From the NCBI GenBank assembly GCA_011032825.1, contig JAADJZ010000030.1, positions 248,001-312,000 on the forward strand: a DNA stretch of 64,000 nt, written 5' to 3'. The position numbers and the translations under genes are program-made. Below are positions 49,301-62,206 of this stretch, in pieces. How positions within the stretch are numbered: position 1 is the stretch's first letter; every line of letters starts with the position of its first letter. Source of the stretch: Massariosphaeria phaeospora (lineage: Eukaryota > Ascomycota > Dothideomycetes > Pleosporales). A model generated the notes under the pieces. The model was not told the DNA's origin. It did not search any database and was given only the letters and a program-made list of their open reading frames with translations.

Positions 49301-50678
49301 TGATGACCATTACCACCACTGCGCCGCAACCATCAACCTTGGATATTGTTTGTTCAATCTCTCCGAGCTCGACTCTTTGGCCCTTAAGTTTCACCTGGCC
49401 AGAGGCAATACGGCCTAGACACTCCAAGAGCCCAGATTGTCCGATTCGAGCTTTGTCGCCAGTTCGATATAAATAGCCATATTCAGTGTCCCGGATAAAT
49501 GACTTATTCTCGTTGGGACGGTTAAGATATCCTTCGGCGATCTGAGGCCCACCTAATACCAATTCGCCGACCTCTCCAACTGGCAACACTTGTATCTGAC
49601 TCGAAGACAATGTATCCGACGCAGGGGCCACAACCATAGCAGAAACGGTGTCTAATGGAAAACCAATGTTACTCAGGGGGGAACTCCACGTGAAACTGGG
49701 CTGCACAGCGCAGTGTATGGATGCTTCCGTAGGTCCATACATGTTCCACAGCATGCTATCAGTCGAGTGGTCCCCACCAAACTCGTCGACAACACTTTGG
49801 GTGAGCATTTCTCCAATGGTAAGTAATAGCTTCAGTCCTGGGACGCTCTTGCGCCCCATAAGTAGTGAGCACGCAGTAGGAGTGAGCTCGGCTGCATCTG
49901 CCTCGAGCGAAGCCATAGTTGCAGGCAAGTCATTCAACATCTGAGCGCGCGTGCAGCCAACCAAAGTGCATCCCCTAAACCACGGGAAGAAGATCTCAAA
50001 AATGGAAACATCAAAGGTCGGGGCGGCGAATTGAAGAAAGCGAGAGAATTTTGGGATGTGTCTATCGTGAGCAAGCAGGCTTTGCGTGGCGGCTCGATGG
50101 GATACACAGACGGCTTTTGGGAGCCCTGTAGACCCGGAGGTATAGAGAACATATGCTAGGTGATTTGTAGTGACTGCGCGCCTCCTGCTGAGTGGGTCAT
50201 TCCCGCATCCTGGAAGTTCTTGATCTACTAGCAGTACTCGTGCTTTCCGTTCTGCGCGGATCATCGACGCGTGGGCCGAATCCGTGATGATAAGCTTCGC
50301 AGAGACATCGCGGAGAATGAAATTCAGCCGTTCCGTAGGCGTGTCTGGACTCAGAGAACAGAATGATCCTCCGGCCTTTGAGATGGCTAGTAGTGTTACG
50401 TACAGCTCCGGTGATTGTGGTAGGAGAACCGGCACTATAGTGGCGTCATCTTCCAGCTTTTCCAGCACACTGGTGATTGTGCTAGCGAGACCATCGCTCA
50501 AAACGTGGAGGGACTCGTAGCTGATTCTCCTTCTCTTCGATCCATTTTCCAGGAAATCGATGGCAATGTCTGTGTCGCTTGAAGTTTTTGAGACAAGCTC
50601 ATGAAGAAGTTGAGGGCCTTCAATAACCACAGGATGTCTGTTCAAGATAGATGGCGCTAAGGTAGATTCAGGAGTCAT
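34365..50678 (-). CDS. sidC: Ferrichrome-type siderophore synthetase (NRPS, ATC x4 - TC - TC)
   Basis: Giant NRPS expected to assemble a cyclic hexapeptide intracellular siderophore such as ferricrocin. Three exons: 46617-50678, 34606-46569 and 34365-34529, for 5,396 residues. A 47-bp intron (46570-46616) cuts the second A domain just before YGPAETT. Order: A1-T1-C1-A2-T2-C2-A3-T3-C3-A4-T4-C4-T5-C5-T6-C6. Thiolation motifs: GLDSLS, GLDSVS, GLDSIS, GMDSIS, GLDSID, GLDSIS, near residues 563, 1636, 2691, 3766, 4320 and 4873. Condensation motifs: HHALYDG, HHALYDG, HHALFDA, FHALYDG, AHALYDG, HHALYDG. There is no TE; fungal NRPSs of this kind close the ring with the last C domain. By my alignment A4 has code DVLDIGGIGK, of the type linked to N5-acyl-N5-hydroxyornithine. 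It is divergent from sidA. Four A domains recall Cochliobolus NPS2; Aspergillus SidC has three. Confidence 0.93.
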
Positions 50679-51574
50679 GTTCCACAGTAGGATTAGCGCA
50701 GTTATCGGTATTGAAAAGTAGCTCGAGGAAAGAAAGCCCTGGGCTCAATTCGGAGCGACTTTTTATATGCGGGTATTGGAGCGTGGACAGGCTAGTGACG
50801 AAAAACGGTAATAAATTGAATGGCCCGTGTTCCTTTTTCTGCTTGGTGGATTGCTTTCTCGATTTGTGATGATGGCAGGTGAATTTTAAGCTGTAACTGC
50901 TTTGTGTCGTGGCTCGTCGAGTGATGGCCTAGTAGAGGGGTCCATAGTATGATTTCATGCGAAGCGACTGGGATTGGGTGTCTTCCGTTGATGTCGATAT
51001 CAAGGATCTTTGATTGGTAGCAGCAACGTATTGAGGGCGAATATAGACCATGGAAAGGCTCGGGAAGTGAGCGGGTCGTGGATGGAGCTGTTGGCCGCAG
51101 CTTCCAGCGCGATACTGTCGCTCCCCGGCCCGGGTCGAGTCAAGACGTAATTCATGGACAGAATCTGACAAGATTTCTCCGAGACTAGACTGAACGCGAG
51201 CCGCTAGCGGAGAAGAGTGACGGGAGGATACAAAGAGGCGTTCAAGGTTGCAGCAGGTACGGAGTTATAATGGTGTGCAGCTGCAGTGGATGTACGGAGT
51301 CCAGGAGACGGTGCACCTGGGCAGGTGGGAGGACGGTGAAGCTGGCAGGTGCCCATGAGCGGTCCATGCCGAAGACGCCATCGGTTTTCATGACGACCAC
51401 TCCAGAGACGACTTGACTCCACCCACCTGCATGGTCCCCCTCTACGCATCTCCTTCGTCAATGTCAACCAGCCGCTTCTTTGATCAGTCTGCGCGCCAAC
51501 CTCGATTCCGACCAACAGCCGACTTCGGATGCGTGGGGTGCTGCCCAGGAGTTGCCAGCGGATCATATCAGATC

Positions 51575-51583
51575 ATCAGATAA
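51575..51583 (+). promoter_or_regulatory. SreA-type GATA site ATCAGATAA
   Basis: Perfect match to ATCWGATAA, the extended consensus of iron-responsive fungal GATA repressors. About 0.9 kb from the NRPS start and 1.0 kb from the sidA start. Confidence 0.65.
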
Positions 51584-51626
51584 GCGCACAGGCCCGCCCA
51601 CGGCTCATCGCTCGGTCGGCAGTCGG

Positions 51627-51635
51627 GTCTGATAA
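51627..51635 (+). promoter_or_regulatory. Near-consensus GATA site GTCTGATAA
   Basis: Matches ATCWGATAA at eight of nine positions (first base G). It lies 44 bp from the perfect site at 51575-51583. Confidence 0.4.
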
Positions 51636-51836
51636 TCTAATTTCAGGGTCTGCACCGATGCGATTCAGCACCGACGACGTACTAAGTCGCATCGAGAAAG
51701 TCCCCCGAAGATTGCTGCATAGCCCATCCACATGGGAAGGTGTTTAGGGGGGCCGGCGGCGGTAGCGAGCGACGCCAATAACGCCGAACAGACTCCGAGA
51801 CCGCTGCGCAAATTTTCATCTAATCTGATCAATCAC

Positions 51837-51845
51837 ATCTGATAA
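51837..51845 (+). promoter_or_regulatory. SreA-type GATA site ATCTGATAA
   Basis: Perfect ATCWGATAA match in the middle of the divergent sidC/sidA intergenic region. A partial site, ATCTGATCA, lies about 14 bp before it. Confidence 0.65.
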
Positions 51846-52032
51846 CTCTCTGCCTCTCTACCCACCTCCAGACGCCATCCCGCACGGCGCACAGCCAGCC
51901 CAGGCTTCGTACAGCGACAAAAGCACCTTTCGACATGCACTGCGGGGCAGGCTTGAAAACTCTGCGCTGCATTATGACGCCAGGTCCGAGGGCGCCAGCA
52001 GCGGTTCCAGGCGGTCTTACTGTCTGATATCT

Positions 52033-52041
52033 TTATCAGAT
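52033..52041 (-). promoter_or_regulatory. SreA-type GATA site ATCTGATAA (minus strand)
   Basis: TTATCAGAT on the plus strand is a perfect ATCWGATAA on the minus strand. It faces a nearby TCTGATAT at 52023 and is followed 11 bp later by ATTGG (a reversed CCAAT box). About 580 bp before the sidA start. Confidence 0.65.
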
Positions 52042-52618
52042 CAAGCCATTAGATTGGTGATCCCAGAGCTACCGACATGCCGTTCCTCGATTGGTACGAC
52101 GTGAGCATGTTCCGGGCACTCGTGGAGACGGGCCGCAAGGTTGAGTTAGCAGGGTCCAAGCATGGTGTCATCCACTATTGAATCCTTGCGGTGCTTCAAG
52201 GGTATAGGTTTGTGACTGTCGAGCATGAAATACGGGTCGGGACTGAATTGGCGGTCACCAGCATTTCCTTCATTATGGAGGGTACTGTGGCTATACGCAA
52301 CCCCCAGGTACTCCGATTCTCAGCGGTTTGACAGTCTTTGACACACCGTTGACGTTTGTAAGTCCTTTACCCCACGAGTCTAGCTTAGCTTTATCGACGT
52401 CATCATTGACAACCCACGCTTTACTTCACTGCTTCAACTACATAACGTGAGCCAATTCTTGTCCACCGCTCCCCCAAGAACAAGCCGATTGCTATAGACA
52501 ATTGATAGCTACTGTGCGACTTTCAGCGTTGCGACTAAACTAACATCAACAGCGCAAACAACTTCCATCACACTTGTGGCGGTGTTTTTTTGATTTCATA
52601 AATCAAATCCTCTTTACG

Positions 52619-54322
52619 ATGAGTCCCCACGCCGACTCCCCAGATGGTGCCGCAGACAACCATTCTCCCGCGATTCAACAAGCTTGCCCGGTGTTTGCTA
52701 CCGACTGCCTAGAGGATAGTCACTTTCCCGAGTTAGAGAACCGCTCCCATCTTCGATATACTCCAGACGATGAACTATACGATCTAGTCTGTGTCGGGTT
52801 TGGACCAGCTTCACTCGGCATTGCGGTGGCTCTTCATGATACCCTGGAGAGCAGAGGCCCGCCTATAGATGTACCAGGACTAAATCGATCGCCAAAGGTT
52901 GTCTTCTTGGAGAAGCAACACCAATTTCACTGGCACGCAGGCATGCTGCTTCCAGGAGCTAAAATGCAGATTACGTTCATGAAGGACATGGCATCAATGA
53001 GGAACCCCCGCAGCGAATTCACGTTTATCAACTACCTATTCAAGAACGATAGGCTTGCTGAGTTTGCCAACCTAAACACCTTCCTACCGCAACGAGTCGA
53101 GTATGAATGCTATTTGAAGTGGTGTGCGAGCTGGTTTGAAGAGGTCGTGAGCTACAATCAAGAGGTAGTGAAAGTCGTCCCAGAAAAGTCGTCTACTAGT
53201 AATGGCAAGTTTACAACTTTCGTGGTCACTTCACGAAATCTCCAGACCGGGAAGCTTGAGTCCCGGAGGACGAAGCATGTGGTTGTTGCAGCCGGCGGAA
53301 GACCTAATGTTCCACCACCATTCCCCAGCAAACACTCAAAAGTTGCGCACTCGTCACGATTCTCCCACGTCTACAACAAACTCTTGCCACATACTCAACA
53401 CCCATACAACGTAGCGATTATCGGGAACGGACAGAGCGCTGCAGAGATTTTCAACTTCTTACACATCCATTATCCCAATTCACGGACACGGCTGCTGATC
53501 AAAGGAGGTGCTCTGCGCCCGAGCGATGATTCACCGTTGTAAGTGGGGCTCGTCAATGAACTGAGGTGCAGTCTAACATTTCTCAGTGTGAACGAAATCT
53601 TCAACCCGGCACGAGTGGATAGCACATTCAACCGTGCCTCCGAACTTCGCGCTTCCTCCATCCGCGAAGACAAAGGTACAAACTACGGTGTCGTGCGCCT
53701 AAACCTACTAGAGCATATTTACGAGACGCTCTACATGCAGCGCGTCCGCTACGGCAACTCCCCGGAAGCGGAAGTACACTGGCCCCATCGCATCATGCCA
53801 TATCGCTGTGTCACCGAGGTGGAAAACTCACCTGTCGTCAAAGATGGAGTTCGCCTGCACATCCGCGACCAGAGTCCGCTTTATCTGTCCGAGGTTCCAG
53901 ACGCGACCGAGACTCGAGAGATACTAGACTTCGACGCAGTCTTTGTAGCCACAGGCTACCACCGCGACCTACACGAGACGCTGCTGCAAGACGCACGGCA
54001 CCTGATGCCTCGCGGTGCGCTCAACGACGCCAAATGGGAGGTCCAGCGAGACTACAGACTGCACTTCGCAGACAATACGGTCGGCGATGATGCCGGAGTG
54101 TGGCTGCAGGGATGTTGTGAGAGTTCGCATGGCGTAAGTGGTTTCCCCCTAGCGCAATTTCCGGCGTATGGTACATCGCTCACGAGGTCCGGTATCTAGT
54201 TGAGCGACACGCTGCTTTCGATCGTTGCAACGCGCGGAGGCCAGATCGTCAAATCCATTTTCGGACAGGGTGAGGGTTGGGATGGTGCTGACGGGCTGGG
54301 TTATGCGGAGCTGCGTACATGA
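52619..54322 (+). CDS. sidA: L-ornithine N5-monooxygenase
   Basis: FAD- and NADPH-dependent hydroxylase that converts L-ornithine to N5-hydroxyornithine, the committed step of hydroxamate siderophore synthesis. Three exons, 52619-53538, 53587-54133 and 54200-54322, for 529 residues, slightly longer than Aspergillus SidA (about 500) because of an acidic N-terminal extension. Visible motifs: FAD-binding VCVGFGPASLGIAVA; substrate-region KMQITFMKDMASMRNPRSEF; NADPH-binding VAIIGNGQSAAEIF; DDSPFVNEIFNP across intron 1; FDAVFVATGYHR; and C-terminal HGLSDTLLSIVATRGG across intron 2. I chose ATG 52619 because the frame upstream opens only from a non-ATG codon. The divergent pairing with the synthetase and the shared GATA sites support iron-repressed co-expression. 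The hydroxyornithine would then be acylated by an enzyme not in this window. Confidence 0.95.
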
Positions 54323-55561
54323 ATGTGGGCTAGGACTTGGGAGGAGGCGTCAGCGTAGCGTTGTCGAGTTGTGGCTGAGTTAGCGGTGGCTATTATTGGT
54401 GGAATTGCTTTCTATTCTTTTACTCTGCGTAGTGGTGTGGCATTGGGTTTTGGAGCTCGAGCGCTGTTTCGTGCTGGTTGATGGTGAAAGACATATAGTT
54501 GGATTCGGGAGCATCGTTCGTGGCCGAGGTATTTGTGTTGAGACCTGCTTCGACATTCGCGAGTAGGGCTTGTTCCAGCTATCTATAGAACTCCAGGCTC
54601 AATACATCTGTTCTCTTCGTGTAGTTGCATACATACTCTCCTAGCATGGGAGATGAACAGCTCTATCCAGGGTCTTGTGTAACTAGATACTGCGTAGGTT
54701 CCTGCTTCGGTACCATTTACGATTTCTTAATAACTAGAGACTCTCAAGGACAGACAGACCACACAAGCCATCTGCGCGGTTACGAGTCTGGCGTTGGGCG
54801 TCCCCGGGTTATCGCATGCGCCAGCCGCCTTGGAGCTCGGGGCTGGCCAGCGCTTGGGTGAGTGACATGTGTCGGACTGTAAAGGCGCAGCGCTCGACAC
54901 CGTGGCCGCGCGGAAGCGGCGGGGAAGACTGGCTGGCCGTAGAAGTCGACGAGAGTGTACGGAGTAGTAAGGGTACTCGGTACAGAGAGAGGGAGGAGAC
55001 GGTCGTGGGCACTGGGCACTGGGCATGATCCCACAAGGCGGCGGGGGCGCTAGGCCGCATTCGCGCGCGGTGGTCGCTGCTGGCGTCGGGTGCAGGTTCA
55101 CCTTCAGCAGAGCAGCCCGCCCTGCACGCTGGACATTATTCCACCTCCCTCGACCCTCAGCCGCCCGCTCTGCGCGACTCTCTGAACACTGGCGCTGCAC
55201 GACTTCGCTCCTTGTCGCCTGCCCGGGTGCCGTTGTCTCACGTGTTCGCGACCTGCCACAGCCCGCCCGAGGGAGCACGCACTGCCTTGAGTACAACCCC
55301 CCCGCCCACACCTCGTCCACCACACCTTCGACCCGACCCTCGAGTCCTCCGCCTCGAGCTCGCGCTTTCCACTGGCGCCGCGAGACTGACGCTCCCCTGC
55401 CCACCTGAACCTGGCGCTGCCCGCCCCCGTCGTCGCTTTCCCCCATCCGCGGCGCAATTCGGCATGCCAACAACCTCGAATTGGATGCGTCACAGCTGAA
55501 CTGGCTGTGTACCGAAACCCTCCCCGTCCCGACCCTCGCTCTCGACCGTCCGCCGCGCGCC
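54323..55561. other. Intergenic region sidA to YAK1, GC-rich
   Basis: A 1.24-kb gap between two plus-strand genes. The right part (from about 54800) is GC-rich and supports long open frames on both strands. These overlap each other, most lack ATG starts, and all look like composition artefacts of the YAK1 promoter and 5' leader. No separate gene is supported. Confidence 0.55.
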
Positions 55562-58558
<2,997 letters not shown>

Positions 58559-59469
58559 CGGGGTAAACCTTAAATTAAGTATCGCCACCGTGGCCGGCGA
58601 TAGTGTCGTGTCATAGCAGCACGGCTCGAGCGTCGACGATGTCATATTCACCTGAATTTCATACCCTTTATCCAGGCGTTGTTTCGGGCACAGCTTTCTA
58701 TGGCACGGATACGTCGGCAATATCTAAGCAAACAAGGATATACTATTCCAGCAGGGACTGTCCGTTTCATGCCTCGCCAGGCCGCATATCTCACTTCCTC
58801 TAACACCGGCAGCGACACGCGGCGAAGAGGTGATTACAACATCTCTTGGACGCCCGGCGTGGTGAAGGAGCAGTTTGACAGTCCTCCGCCAAGGATCAGT
58901 CGGGGCCTAAAGCTGATGGAAGAGTGACAGACCCGATGGGTACAGAGGATTGCGTTGTAGTCGCTGCGTTTCCCCGGTGCCGAGGACATATGCTGTCCTT
59001 GATGGGGGGAATGGAAAAACTGCCGGAGGATTTCTTGCATTGAAAGTTGAAAGGCGACACCGGATGGGTCAGTTGTAACTCTACTAGCATTCATATAAAT
59101 ATGGCTCTGATTATGTTTCGCGGCGGCAATCCAAGTTGGAAATCGGTTGGTAGTTTGAGTGAGTGTATATGTCTTGTCTCGCCGCGGTGTGAACGTAGAA
59201 ACAAACCATGTAGCTGCACCCCGTACTAGGCTCGGAAATGAAAATAGGCGAAAATAGGAGAGTGGCGACCTCAGATATAGGTGAACCGCCCCGCACGTGA
59301 AACGCACGGACCGTCATCCCACTTTGAGTCATACCTTGGCAACCAAAATTCAAAGAGCGGCGCGCAACCGCAACTTTCGCTTCCGGCACAGATCCCACAC
59401 TTACCCCACAGTGCCCGTCGCTACAAAGAATCCTGGAGTCTGCAACTTACCTTTACGGACGACGACAAA
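58559..59469. other. Intergenic region YAK1 to eIF3c
   Basis: A 0.9-kb gap between two plus-strand genes. A plus-strand frame ending at 58927 (ATG-started part about 60 codons, beginning MARIRRQY near 58700) has protein-like composition but no family. It may belong to the YAK1 3' UTR or be a small unannotated gene. The part before 59470 should be the eIF3c promoter. Confidence 0.4.
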
Positions 59470-62206
59470 ATGTCTCGATTCTTCGCCGCCAGCGACAGCT
59501 CCAGCGACGAGTCCAGCGACGAGGAGCTCTACTCGGACGAGGAGGCAGCAGCTAAGGCAGAAGACTCTGAGGCCGACTCGGACGACGACTCGGACGGCAC
59601 AGGCAATGACAGTGATGATGGGAGCGCGACTGGAGCCAATAAATTCCTGGTGGGAGCTGGTAGCGATAGCGAGAGCGAAGATGAAGAAGGCTCGAAGGTG
59701 TTGAAGAGTGCAAAGGACAAGCGCTTCGAGGAGCTGGAGGGGACGATCCGATTGATCGAGAATGCGGAGAAAATCAACGACTGGTCGGTCATCTCTACTG
59801 GTATGTTCTCTTTACCTCGTCTGTCGTAGTGTGGTGGGCAAGAGCTTGGAAGGGCTAACGAACCTACAGAATACGATAAGTTGAATCGCCAGCTTCCCGT
59901 CCTAATCAAGCAAAACGATGGAAAGATCCCTAAGCTCTACATCAAGGCGGTCGCCGATCTCGAGACGGTCATGCTCGAAACCATCGACAAGCAGAAGGTG
60001 ACACCGAAGAAGATGAACGCCGTCATGACCCGTGGTCTCAATGCGGTTCGTCAGAAGATCAGGAAGCTCAACAAGGACTACTCCAAGGACATCGATGCTT
60101 ACAGGGAGAGCCCGGACGAGTTCATGCGGGAGCAGGTCGAGGAGGAGCCCAAGGAGAAGAAGAAGAAATCCAAGGCAACGGCACCTGTTGGCCTCGAGAC
60201 TGTGGACGACGCTGATGATGAGGGCTTCACCATGGTCGGCGCCGGAGGCCGGGCTGTTCAGTACACTCCCGAGAGCATCCTCAAGCATCTGCGGTCCATC
60301 GTGGATCAGAGAGGAAGGAAGAACACCGACAGACTCGATCACATTCGAACTCTGGAGAAGCTGTTCGATGTCGCGATAAACGATTACCAGAGAATCCGCG
60401 TTCTCCTGACCCTCGTCTCAACACGCTTCGATCTGACGTCTGGTACCGGAACTCAAATGGCACAGGAGCAGTGGAAGCTGTAAGTACTATGGAACTACTG
60501 CGGTGCCAACACTCACTGACGTTATACAGAGCTCAACAGGAGTTCAACAAGCTCCTTCAGATCCTCGACACCAACAAGGACGTCGTTGTTGTCGAACACG
60601 CCGAAGAGTGGGAAGACGATGAGAAGCAGCCAACCATCACCCCTGGAGAGCTCTTCAAAATACCTGGAAGCGTTGTATCGTTCGTTGAGAGGCTAGATGA
60701 CGAGCTTACTCGATCGCTTCAGCATATTGACCCGCACACTGCAGAGTATGTCGACCGGCTGACTGATGAGACTGCTCTCTACATCTCACTCGTCCGCTCA
60801 TTGGTCTATGTTGAGACACTGAAGAAGAACCCGAAGCTCGATCTATCACAAGAGTCTCTGAACCGTGTCGTCATGCGGCGATTAGAACATGTCTACTTCA
60901 AGGTATGGACAAGATCGCACTCTATTCCTTTGTTCACAGCTAATTTAGACAGCCTTCGCAAGTAGTCACTATCCTCGAAGCGAACGCCTGGGAAGCGATT
61001 CCTTCTGATCTGGAGTCATCAATCACACCACGCGCCGTATCCAACGACACCACGTCCCTCGTACAAACCCTATGCACATACCTCTTTCAAAATTCCGAGG
61101 GCATTATCCGAGCGCGAGCAATGCTCTGCCAGATTTATTTCCTAGCGCTACACGACCAGTACTACAGGGCCCGTGACATGATGCTCATGTCTCATTTGCA
61201 GGAGACAATCAGCAACTTCGATGTCAACACTCAAATTCTCTTCAACCGCGCCCTGGTGCAGGTTGGCCTGTGCGCGTTTCGGGCTGGTCTTGTCTATGAG
61301 GCACAAACATCACTACAAGAAATCTGCGGCAGCAACAGGCAAAAGGAGCTCCTTGCGCAAGGTCTTCAGATGCAGCGATTCTCCCAGATTTCGCCAGAGC
61401 AGGAACGTCTGGAGCGCCAGCGACAGCTTCCTTTCCACATGCACATCAACCTCGAGCTCCTAGAGTGCGTATATCTCACTTGCTCTATGCTCCTCGAAAT
61501 CCCCCTGCTCGCACAGGTCGGCTCGTCACCCGACATCAGGAAGCGTGTCATCAGCAAGACTTATCGGCGGCTGTTAGAGTACCATGAGCGACAGATCTTC
61601 ACCGGCCCACCCGAAAACACCCGTGACCATGTCATGCAGGCTTCGAAGGCGCTCTCGGCGGGCGAGTGGAAGAAGTCGGCCGAGTTCATCAACTCAATCA
61701 AGATCTGGGAACTGATGGCCAACTCGACCGTGATCAAGGATATGCTGTCCGCACAAATCCAAGAGGAGGGTCTGAGGACCTATCTCTTCACATATGCGCC
61801 CTTCTACGACACCCTTGCCGTCTCCACCCTGGCCGAAATGTTCGAGCTGTCGGAGCGCAAGGTCTCGGCCATCGTCTCCAAGATGATCTCGCACGAGGAA
61901 CTCGCCGCCGCGCTCGACCAAGTCAACTCGGCCGTCATCTTCCGCAAGGGCGTCGAGCTGTCCCGCCTGCAGAGCCTGGCCCTTAGTCTCTCCGACAAGG
62001 CGTCTGGCCTCATCGAGTCCAACGAGAAGACGCTCGAGACGAGGACGCAGGGCATGGCCAACGCGTTCGAGCGGCAGGGCGGGCGTGGCGGGCGCGGCGG
62101 CCGGGGAGGCGGCCGTGGTGGAGGCGGGCCGCGGGGTGGGGGCCGGGGTGGAGGCCGCAATCAACAGTTCACTGGCGGGGCTTTGGGCAGGGCTATTCAG
62201 GCATAA
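59470..62206 (+). CDS. NIP1: Eukaryotic translation initiation factor 3 subunit c
   Basis: Core PCI-domain subunit of eIF3, which binds the 40S ribosome and eIF1/eIF5 during translation initiation. Four exons, 59470-59800, 59870-60479, 60530-60902 and 60953-62206, for 855 residues, as usual for fungal eIF3c. The N-terminus is acidic and serine-rich ([17 protein letters not shown]). The conserved core includes [16 protein letters not shown] across intron 1, [18 protein letters not shown] and [19 protein letters not shown]. The PCI domain is at about 620-795 ([38 protein letters not shown]). The C-terminus is an RGG-type Gly/Arg tail (about 810-845), common for RNA-binding proteins. The splice junctions keep the family's conserved blocks continuous. 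Confidence 0.96.

Larger units (their letters stand above)
50679..52618. promoter_or_regulatory. Bidirectional promoter region of sidC and sidA with GATA sites
   Basis: A 1.94-kb gap between the divergent NRPS and ornithine hydroxylase. It has three perfect ATCWGATAA motifs (51575, 51837 and, on the minus strand, 52033) and a one-mismatch site (51627). A CCAAT box (ATTGG, 52053-52057) lies 11 bp from the last site. In Aspergillus, SreA represses siderophore genes through such GATA sites and the CCAAT complex with HapX also acts there. A 34-codon ATG frame starts at 52077 and may be an upstream ORF or chance. Other frames in the gap show no family. Confidence 0.7.

Noticed and set aside
52077..52181. 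34-codon ATG frame as a small gene upstream of sidA
   Set aside because: Too short, no known peptide and no supporting signal; at most a possible upstream ORF.
61694..62164. Open frames antisense to the eIF3c C-terminus
   Set aside because: They are the complement of the PCI and RGG-coding region; their Pro/Arg-rich composition comes from the glycine-rich tail.
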